Assembly: GCF_011634775.1 (NCBI RefSeq)
Contig: NZ_JAALXT010000003.1
Span: forward strand, 248,001 to 312,000
DNA from: Thalassoroseus pseudoceratinae
Lineage (GTDB): Bacteria; Planctomycetota; Planctomycetia; Planctomycetales; Planctomycetaceae
Length of the DNA stretch: 64,000 nucleotides
Reading direction: 5' to 3'
The notes beneath the pieces are model-generated. The model did not search any database and was not told the DNA's origin. It saw only the letters and a list, made by a program, of their open reading frames with translations. A program made the translations under genes and the position numbers. This document shows positions 57,985-64,000 of the stretch, one piece after another; positions within the stretch are counted from its first letter, which is position 1; every line of letters begins with the position of its first letter.

Positions 57985-58253
57985 GAATTCGAGTGGAATT
58001 CTTTGGCATCCCGCGACTCCGTGCCGGCGTTGCTGAGCATACGGTCCAAGTTCCCGATGAATCGACAATCGCCAGCGTGTACGAATCGCTTGCGAAGGAA
58101 CTCCCTCCATTTGCCGCCGCGTGTTTGACGGGCGACGCTTTGCAGCCTGGCTACATCGCCAGCGTGAACGGCAACCGATTCGTGCAAGGTACCCAAGAAA
58201 CCATCACCGAAGCAGACACGATTCAGATTCTTTCCGCTGATGTCGGCGGTTAG
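57981..58253 (+). CDS. MoaD/ThiS-type small sulfur-carrier-like protein
   Basis: A 90-residue beta-grasp protein ending in Gly-Gly (ILSADVGG), the reactive terminus of MoaD/ThiS carriers that is made into a thiocarboxylate. It starts [15 protein letters not shown] and has [34 protein letters not shown], the usual final strand and turn. The ATG overlaps the BshB1-like gene stop (ATGA), so expression is coupled. No moaE, thiF or moeB is seen nearby. It could serve molybdopterin, thiamine, or another sulfur transfer. Confidence 0.82.
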   Translation: MRIRVEFFGIPRLRAGVAEHTVQVPDESTIASVYESLAKELPPFAAACLTGDALQPGYIASVNGNRFVQGTQETITEADTIQILSADVGG

Positions 58254-58309
58254 AAATCGAAAGTTGAACCGTCAGAATACCAAGTCAGAGTGACATTCAC
58301 TTTTCACCA

Positions 58310-59347
58310 ATGAGAATTCGCATGAAGAGCATTCCACTACAACGAGTCAGGCGAAAAGCGTTTACATTAATCGAGTTGTTGGTGGTTATTGCGATCATCG
58401 CCATTTTGATCGCGTTGTTACTTCCGGCGGTTCAGCAAGCTCGTGAGGCAGCTCGCCGAACGCAGTGCAAGAACAATCTGAAGCAAATTGGAATCGCGAT
58501 TCACAATTACATTTCGACGAGCAACGTGCTCCCACCGAGTGCGATTGTCGATTTGAGTGTTTCCTCGACGGGCAACAATGGTTCTTGGGGGGTACACGGT
58601 CGAATTTTGCCGCATCTTGAACAAGGCAATCTGTTTGACCAAGTCGATCTCGTGGCCGCTTGGGATTCGCAGTCCGCCATTGATGGCATCAAGATTCCTC
58701 CGTTCTCGTGCCCAAGTGATCCCCGTTCTGACGAAGCCCGGACTTTCACCGACGGGCGACCGACTCTGTACCCGACCAACTACGGATTCAACTTCGGTCC
58801 TTGGTTTGTGTACGATCCGGCCACCAATCGTGGGGGGAATGGGGCGTTTTATCCCAACGCGAAACTCCGATTGGCCGCGTTCACTGACGGCACCACCAAC
58901 ACGCTTCTCGCAGCCGAGGTGAAAGCTTGGCAGTTCTACACCCGCAACGGCGGACCGGCGAGCACCACCATTCCGGCTACCGCAGCGGACGTTGCAACTC
59001 AAGTTGCATCCGGTCCCGATGAGAAGTACACCGGTCACACGGAATGGCCCGACGGGCGAGTTCATCACACGGGGATCACCACAACACTCACACCAAACAC
59101 GTTCGTCCCGTATAATCAGGGAGGAACTGAGATCGACGCCGATTACAATTCCTGGCAGGAGGGACGGAACGGCAACGCGGGGAGCCCAACCTATGCGGCA
59201 ATCACCTCGCGAAGTTACCATTCAGGAATCGTCAACGCTGTGTTGATGGATGGATCGGTCCGGTCAGTCAGCGAGTCCATCGACCTTGTCGTTTGGCGTG
59301 GACTTGGCACGAGGAGTGGCGGCGAAGTCGTTCCGTCCGATTATTAA
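58310..59347 (+). CDS. DUF1559-family pilin-like secreted protein
   Basis: A 345-residue protein with a type II secretion/type IV pilin N terminus: [16 protein letters not shown], cleaved after the Ala before FTLIEL, then the DUF1559 continuation [32 protein letters not shown]. The rest has the family pattern [46 protein letters not shown] and a C-terminal [24 protein letters not shown]. Planctomycetes carry dozens of such genes of unknown role. The start could also be the ATG at 58322. A squalene-repeat protein follows after 38 bases. Confidence 0.93.
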   Translation: MRIRMKSIPLQRVRRKAFTLIELLVVIAIIAILIALLLPAVQQAREAARRTQCKNNLKQIGIAIHNYISTSNVLPPSAIVDLSVSSTGNNGSWGVHGRILPHLEQGNLFDQVDLVAAWDSQSAIDGIKIPPFSCPSDPRSDEARTFTDGRPTLYPTNYGFNFGPWFVYDPATNRGGNGAFYPNAKLRLAAFTDGTTNTLLAAEVKAWQFYTRNGGPASTTIPATAADVATQVASGPDEKYTGHTEWPDGRVHHTGITTTLTPNTFVPYNQGGTEIDADYNSWQEGRNGNAGSPTYAAITSRSYHSGIVNAVLMDGSVRSVSESIDLVVWRGLGTRSGGEVVPSDY

Positions 59348-59385
59348 TCTCCGCTATCGATTCGCACTTTCAGCAGGAGCAGCAT

Positions 59386-60486
59386 ATGCACCCAGTTCGG
59401 AAAATTGCACTACTCACGACATTGGCATTGTGGACTTCAGTCGCCACCGCCGCAGACTCCGCGAACTTGTCGGAGGCTCGGCAAGAGGCAGTCGACAAAG
59501 GTGTCGAGTTTCTGAAAGTCACGCAGAACGAAGAAGGCTACTGGACAACCGACAAATCCCCCGGCATCACCGCGCTCTGTCTGAACGCATTGGTCCAAAG
59601 TGGCGTTCCGGAGAGTGATGAGACGGTTCAGAACGCGATCAAGTATCTGCAAAAGCACATTCAAAAAGACGGCGGGATTTATCATCCCAAGAGCAATCAT
59701 CGGAATTACGAGACAGCAATCTCAATGCTGGCACTCAGCAATACTGACGCCAAGAAATACGACGATGTCATCAAAGACGGTGCGAAGTTTCTGCGTGGTT
59801 TGCAGTGGGACGAAGGCGAAGGAATCGAAAGTTCCGACACCTTCTACGGTGGGGCCGGTTATGGTGGGCACTCGCGTCCCGACCTGTCCAACACTCAGTA
59901 CTTGTTAGAAGCGTTGAAAGCCTCCGGTGCGGGACCCGACGACCCAGCAATCAAGAAAGCGTTGATCTTTGTTTCTCGCACACAGAACCTGGAAACCGAA
60001 CACAACACAACCCAATTTGCCTCGAAGGTTGAAGACGGTGGTTTCTATTACACCCCGGCAGCCGGGGGAACGTCACAAGCCGGCGAAACGGAAAACGGTG
60101 GTCTGCGGTCTTACGGTTCCATGACCTACGCCGGTCTCAAGAGCATGATCTATGCCGGGCTCACGCAAAAAGATCCGCGTGTAAAAGCGGCATTCTCGTG
60201 GATTCAAAAAAACTACACCTTGAACGAAAATCCCGGACTCGGTCAGCAAGGGCGGTACTACTATTACCACACGTTCGCAAAAACTCTTTCCACATTGGGA
60301 CAACCAAAACTTGAGGACGCCGATGGGAAAACCCACGATTGGAAAGCCGACTTGACGACCATGCTCGTCGAACTGCAAAAAGAGAATGGTAGTTGGGTCA
60401 ACACGGCACCCCGTTGGTATGAAGGCGATCCGAACCTCGCCACAGCCTACGCGTTGATGTCACTGAGCTTCTGCGACGAAGAGTAA
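59386..60486 (+). CDS. Secreted prenyltransferase/squalene-oxidase repeat protein
   Basis: A 366-residue exported protein with signal peptide [22 protein letters not shown]. The mature part is an alpha/alpha toroid made of PT/SQ repeats: [88 protein letters not shown]. The cyclase DxDD acid motif is absent, so squalene cyclization is unlikely; a binding role is more probable. AGGAG six bases before the ATG decides the start. A strong terminator follows. It is likely co-transcribed with the DUF1559 gene. Confidence 0.9.
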   Translation: MHPVRKIALLTTLALWTSVATAADSANLSEARQEAVDKGVEFLKVTQNEEGYWTTDKSPGITALCLNALVQSGVPESDETVQNAIKYLQKHIQKDGGIYHPKSNHRNYETAISMLALSNTDAKKYDDVIKDGAKFLRGLQWDEGEGIESSDTFYGGAGYGGHSRPDLSNTQYLLEALKASGAGPDDPAIKKALIFVSRTQNLETEHNTTQFASKVEDGGFYYTPAAGGTSQAGETENGGLRSYGSMTYAGLKSMIYAGLTQKDPRVKAAFSWIQKNYTLNENPGLGQQGRYYYYHTFAKTLSTLGQPKLEDADGKTHDWKADLTTMLVELQKENGSWVNTAPRWYEGDPNLATAYALMSLSFCDEE

Positions 60487-60522
60487 GCTTGATCAACGCC
60501 AAAACAGTTTCACTCAGACTCG

Positions 60523-60555
60523 AAAAGCCCACCAATTGCGATTGGTGGGCTTTTT
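60523..60555 (+). terminator. Rho-independent terminator
   Basis: A 14-bp stem, AAAAGCCCACCAAT (60523-60536) with ATTGGTGGGCTTTT (60541-60554), a 4-base loop, and T-run to 60555. It lies 37 bases past the squalene-repeat gene. The symmetric A/T arms would let it act on both strands. Confidence 0.92.
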
Positions 60556-60647
60556 CACTGGGATGCGTAGGCTGCAACGTCGCCCAGCCGCTGTTATGAT
60601 GGGGCCGTGTTGGCTTCGTCTTTCATTCTCATCAGGGATGGCGTTTG

Positions 60648-62048
60648 ATGATTGCTCAAAACCGCTTTCGGCGAGCTGGTTGGTTGTGGATGACCGTGTG
60701 TGTTTTGGCTTCACGGGCTCTTTTGGCACAGAACGCTGCGACCACGTCAGCGGATGTCCAGGCCATTGTCGAGCAACTCAACGATTCCAACCCCATCAAT
60801 CGTTACGCGGCGGCACGGTCTCTGTTCCAACTCGGTGCCGAAGCGAAATCTGCGGTCCCCAGTTTGATCAAGCATTTGGACGATTCTGATGAACCGACTC
60901 GGGCTGCATGTGTGGAGGCTCTTGCGGAGATCGGGCCCATCCAAAAAGAAATTGTTCCCGCGTTGGTCACGAAACTCGACGACAAAAGTGCGTTCGTTCG
61001 GCATACCGCTGCGGTTTCGCTCGGTCGGTTTGGTGCGGCTGCGAAGCCCGCTGTCCCGGAATTGATTCGAGTCTTCGAGCGATCCGACGCAGAACGGCAG
61101 GCGGTGATTGCTCGGACTTTCGGCCAGATCGGACCGGCGGCCGCGGACTCGGAAGACGTTCTCACAAAGGCAATGAATGCGAAAACACCGGACGTCCAAC
61201 TGGCCGCAGCGCTCGGGTTAGCCCAAGTAAAGCCCGATGCCAAGGCGGCTGTCGAGAAGCTTGCTTCGTTGCTGTCACACTCGGAGACGGTGATTCGTTC
61301 ATCCGCAGCGGATGCGTTGGCCGAATTGGGGCCATCTGCCGAACCCGCCGCCAAAGCATTGGCGGAAGCCACTCGTGATGAGAGCCCCCGTGTCCGTCGA
61401 CAATCCGTTCGCGCACTTGGTCGAATCGGAGCATCGGCAGCCGATCAACTGGAGAGTTTGATTGCAAGCGTCCAAGACGATGACGAATATGTTCGCCAAG
61501 TGGCCGTGCTTTCGGTCGCGCGAGTGGCACCGAAGTCGCGGGACACGGCGGACGCATTGGCAGAAGCATTGAAGGACGAGAATTCCCAAGTTCGTGAGAA
61601 CGCCGCGATCGCGTTTCGGTCGCTCGATGGAACCGTTTCGTCTCACGTTCCAGCTCTCGTGGCGGCATTGGCAACTTCGGACACCGATGTCGTGGCTGCA
61701 ATCTCCGAAACCCTCACGAAAGCCCCACAGGAATCGCTGTCGGAACTCGCGAAAGCCGCCGTGGCGGAATCGAGCGAACTTCGTCGAGGAACTGCCATCG
61801 CGCTGGGCCGTTTGATCAATCACAAAGCGGATCTTGCCGAACGTGCGTTGCCGGTGTTACTCAGTTTGCTAAACGATGAGGAATGGCAAGTTCGCCGGGC
61901 GGCGGCCCGTGGTTTGGGAGCCGCGGGTAGATCGGCAGCAACTGCACTGCCGGAACTGACCGCAGCCATGCGTGAACGCAACAAGTTCGTTCGTCGCGCT
62001 GCGGCGGCCGCTATTCAGTCGATTTCGGAAGATGAAGCCAACGATTGA
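60648..62048 (+). CDS. Secreted HEAT-repeat protein
   Basis: A 466-residue exported protein. The N-terminal basic-hydrophobic segment (RRAGWLWMTVCVLASRALLAQ) is a signal peptide. The rest is about eleven HEAT repeats of 35-39 residues, for example LNDSNPINRYAAARSLFQLGAEAKSAVPSLIKHL and DKSAFVRHTAAVSLGRFGAAAKPAVPELIRVF. They form a helical solenoid that binds other proteins. AGGGA nine bases before the ATG at 60648 supports the start; a TTG one codon earlier is possible. The partner is unknown. An NCS2 permease gene follows after 73 bases. Confidence 0.88.
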   Translation: MIAQNRFRRAGWLWMTVCVLASRALLAQNAATTSADVQAIVEQLNDSNPINRYAAARSLFQLGAEAKSAVPSLIKHLDDSDEPTRAACVEALAEIGPIQKEIVPALVTKLDDKSAFVRHTAAVSLGRFGAAAKPAVPELIRVFERSDAERQAVIARTFGQIGPAAADSEDVLTKAMNAKTPDVQLAAALGLAQVKPDAKAAVEKLASLLSHSETVIRSSAADALAELGPSAEPAAKALAEATRDESPRVRRQSVRALGRIGASAADQLESLIASVQDDDEYVRQVAVLSVARVAPKSRDTADALAEALKDENSQVRENAAIAFRSLDGTVSSHVPALVAALATSDTDVVAAISETLTKAPQESLSELAKAAVAESSELRRGTAIALGRLINHKADLAERALPVLLSLLNDEEWQVRRAAARGLGAAGRSAATALPELTAAMRERNKFVRRAAAAAIQSISEDEAND

Positions 62049-62121
62049 CACTTGTATTGACGTGAAGACTCCCTTGAACCGCTTGCGCTCCTGAGACACT
62101 CCACTTCCAGACTGACACCCG

Positions 62122-63816
62122 ATGACCAACCACCGATATCCGCTCTTCGTTAAAGGCGATTTGGACGGTTTTTTTGGCCTGTTTATCGACAACCTTGTTC
62201 AACTGCTCCTGATTGTCGCACTCTGTAACATTTGCGGCATTCCGGCCGACTCGCCGTTGCTGCTCGAAGCAATTTTTCCCGGTGTGGCAGTCAGTTTGCT
62301 GTTGGGGAATGTCTTCTACGCGTGGCAAGCTCGACGTTTGGCCAAACGCACAAACCAAAACGACATCACCGCCTTGCCCTATGGCATCAACACGCCGTCG
62401 CTGTTGGTTTACGTTTACTTTGTCATGTTGCCGGCGTTTGGCAAAGCGTCGGAAGCGGGGCTAGAAGATCCGGCTCGATTCGCGTGGCAGATGGGTTTGA
62501 TCGCCTGCCTAGGGAGCGGTGTGATTGAATTCGGCGGTGCATTTATTGCCGGATATATTCGACGACGCACACCCAGAGCGGCATTGCTCTCGACGCTCGC
62601 GGGAATCGCGATCGGCTTTATCTCGATGAAGTTCACGTTGGACATGTTCCAACGGCCGTTGGTTTCCATGCTCGCATTAGCAGTCGTCTTGTTGACTTAC
62701 TTCTCGCGAGTCGGCTTTCCACTGAGTCTGCCGGGCGGATTTGTCGCGGTCTTACTGGGAGCCGGCGTCGGTTGGTTCGCTCCATTTGTCTTGCCAGAAT
62801 CGCTGACTGGTCCCGCAATGAGTTGGAGCGGATTCACCAAATCGACGGAAACCGCGGGGTTTTATCTGCCGCAATTTGCCGGAGATGCAATCTGGGAAGT
62901 TCTGAGTGATTCGGAAGTTTGGCTGGGGTATCTCTCGGTGATTGTGCCGATGGGGCTGTTCAATCTGGTCGGAAGTTTGCAGAACATCGAGTCGGCGGCG
63001 GCTTCTGGGGATGAGTTCGACACCCGCAGTTCATTGGCCGCTAACGGTGTGGGCACGATCGCTGCGGCATTCTTTGGAAGTTGCTTTCCGACGACGATTT
63101 ACATCGGGCACCCCGGATGGAAAGGAATGGGCGCACGGGCTGGGTACTCCACATTGAACGGACTGGTCGTCACGATCATTTGCCTCACCGGCACCGTGAC
63201 GGCCATCAGCAATCTCATTCCGCTCGAAGCCGGGATCGGGATTTTATTGTGGATTGGCGTGATCATCACATCTCAGAGTTTTCAGGAAACACCCCGAGAG
63301 CACGCACCAGCGGTGGCGATTGGCTTGTTCCCTGCGATCGCAGCGTGGGGAGCCACGATTGCCCAGGGAGCGTTTATCGCTGTGGCATTGGCTGGGGAAG
63401 GCGGAATCTCGTTGGAGCAATTCTTGGCGAATGATCCGCAAGGTTTGCTCAACGGATTCTTGGCCCATGGATTGCTTGTGATGGAACGGGGTTACATCTT
63501 TACCGGCATGATTCTCGCTGCCATTTCTGCCAACTTGATCGACAAAAAATTCTTCACCGCTGCGGTTTGGTCGCTCGTGGCGTGTTTGTTCACGGTTCTT
63601 GGGCTCATGCACGCCTACCAGATTTCCGGCAACAGCTTAGATTTCCTGTTCATTTTCCAACCGACCCCGGACGCTGGCCGCGTATATCGGGCATTCGGTG
63701 TCGCCATTGGCTGGGGATTGTTCGCGGTCTTGTTCTTCGCATATGGATGGTGGTTCACGAGAGAAGCGAATGATCCCGCGAAGGTCAATGCTGAGACGCT
63801 TGCAACGGTCGATTGA
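62122..63816 (+). CDS. NCS2-family (xanthine/uracil-type) permease
   Basis: A 564-residue inner-membrane transporter with about 12-14 hydrophobic helices. The opening [27 protein letters not shown] and [21 protein letters not shown], together with [29 protein letters not shown] and [22 protein letters not shown], match a bacterial branch of the NCS2/AzgA-like permeases. The substrate is probably a purine or other nucleobase, but this branch is poorly studied. The ATG at 62122 is the natural start. A hairpin follows the gene. Confidence 0.88.
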   Translation: MTNHRYPLFVKGDLDGFFGLFIDNLVQLLLIVALCNICGIPADSPLLLEAIFPGVAVSLLLGNVFYAWQARRLAKRTNQNDITALPYGINTPSLLVYVYFVMLPAFGKASEAGLEDPARFAWQMGLIACLGSGVIEFGGAFIAGYIRRRTPRAALLSTLAGIAIGFISMKFTLDMFQRPLVSMLALAVVLLTYFSRVGFPLSLPGGFVAVLLGAGVGWFAPFVLPESLTGPAMSWSGFTKSTETAGFYLPQFAGDAIWEVLSDSEVWLGYLSVIVPMGLFNLVGSLQNIESAAASGDEFDTRSSLAANGVGTIAAAFFGSCFPTTIYIGHPGWKGMGARAGYSTLNGLVVTIICLTGTVTAISNLIPLEAGIGILLWIGVIITSQSFQETPREHAPAVAIGLFPAIAAWGATIAQGAFIAVALAGEGGISLEQFLANDPQGLLNGFLAHGLLVMERGYIFTGMILAAISANLIDKKFFTAAVWSLVACLFTVLGLMHAYQISGNSLDFLFIFQPTPDAGRVYRAFGVAIGWGLFAVLFFAYGWWFTREANDPAKVNAETLATVD

Positions 63817-63836
63817 CGGAACATCTTGCCACGATT

Positions 63837-63859
63837 GGCGGGAAATGGTAAATCCCGCC
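63837..63859 (+). terminator. Probable terminator hairpin after the permease gene
   Basis: GGCGGGA (63837-63843) pairs with TCCCGCC (63853-63859), 9-base loop, followed by TTCC only. It lies 21 bases past the stop codon. No long U-run, so the call is moderate. Confidence 0.5.
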
Positions 63860-63901
63860 TTCCATCAGTCCATTCAAAACCGTCAACAGTTCCGCTCACG
63901 G

Positions 63902-64000
63902 ATGAGCCAAGCACCCAGCTATTTGATCGATACGGTCAAACGTCCCATTCCGATTCGGATGCGGTCGGACTTGTCGATTGAAACAATCGCCTATCAGGAC
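63902..64000 (+). CDS. Start of a further CDS, possibly M50/site-2-protease-like (3' truncated)
   Basis: The frame is open from the ATG at 63902 to the window end (33 codons). The visible start includes VKRPIPIRMRSDLSIETIAYQ, which resembles from memory the N terminus of planctomycete peptide-zinc-metalloprotease (M50-type) proteins that begin with RP..(L/I)RMRPDL and YQG. The resemblance is short, so the family call is tentative. No strong ribosome binding site is seen. Confidence 0.4.
   Translation, partial: MSQAPSYLIDTVKRPIPIRMRSDLSIETIAYQD

Overview
The window is chromosomal DNA from a Planctomycetota bacterium, most likely of the order Planctomycetales. The evidence is lineage-typical gene content: two loci pairing DUF1549/DUF1553 (PSD1, planctomycete cytochrome) proteins with Tat-exported DUF1501 proteins, a DUF1559 pilin-like secreted protein, a YTV-repeat cell-surface protein, HEAT-repeat and WD40 secreted proteins, a FHA-less Ser/Thr kinase with a Pro/Gln tail, and a eukaryotic-type glycyl-tRNA synthetase. 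Base composition is moderate to high GC and fairly even. I see no IS element, prophage, CRISPR array, tRNA or rRNA.

Layout. 1-1410 is the 3' part of aspS. 1496-5350 is an arsenosugar-biosynthesis island: two glycosyltransferases leave a shared 159-bp region leftward, and an ArsM-type methyltransferase and the radical-SAM protein ArsS leave it rightward. 5453-7299 is a two-gene unit (divergent DapA-like aldolase plus GNAT) preceded by a long inverted repeat. 7401-9478 is hflKC and 9698-10252 is dcd. 10374-12062 is a YTV protein built from two sets of five 28-residue repeats. 12591-13751 is an APP1/DUF2183 phosphatase-like gene.

13824-23045 (minus) holds DUF1501, a PPC-domain protein, DUF1549/DUF1553 and cytochrome-WD40-coiled coil, probably one exported functional module. 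23514-28531 (plus) is a second, compact PSD1/DUF1501 locus flanked by small membrane proteins. 29241-40534 is a mostly minus-strand housekeeping stretch: glyS, comB, a HEAT/beta-propeller protein, citrate synthase, a UvrD-family helicase, an ExeA-like ATPase with a long acidic tail, and a Gfo/Idh/MocA oxidoreductase.

40801-49438 is accessory: a Ser/Thr kinase with a degenerate Gly loop and DFS in place of DFG, an SMI1/KNR4-like protein, secreted and membrane proteins of unknown function, feoA coupled to a tiny acidic ORF, a lone TadE, a Val/Glu-rich protein with repeated GPAIAEKPVR motifs, and a zinc-ribbon membrane protein. 49649-58253 is metabolic: a Tat-exported Gfo/Idh/MocA protein, a PYROXD2-like FAD oxidoreductase, a minus-strand run of trxB, M24 peptidase, BioF-like synthase and an Asp-nucleophile hydrolase, then BshB1-like deacetylase coupled to a MoaD/ThiS-like protein. 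58310-63816 holds DUF1559, a squalene-cyclase-repeat secreted protein, a HEAT protein and an NCS2 permease. The window ends inside another CDS.

For many CDSs the start was moved inward from the longest open frame, on the basis of Shine-Dalgarno sequences, signal peptides or domain starts. These choices are inferences. All family calls are by eye, with no database search.
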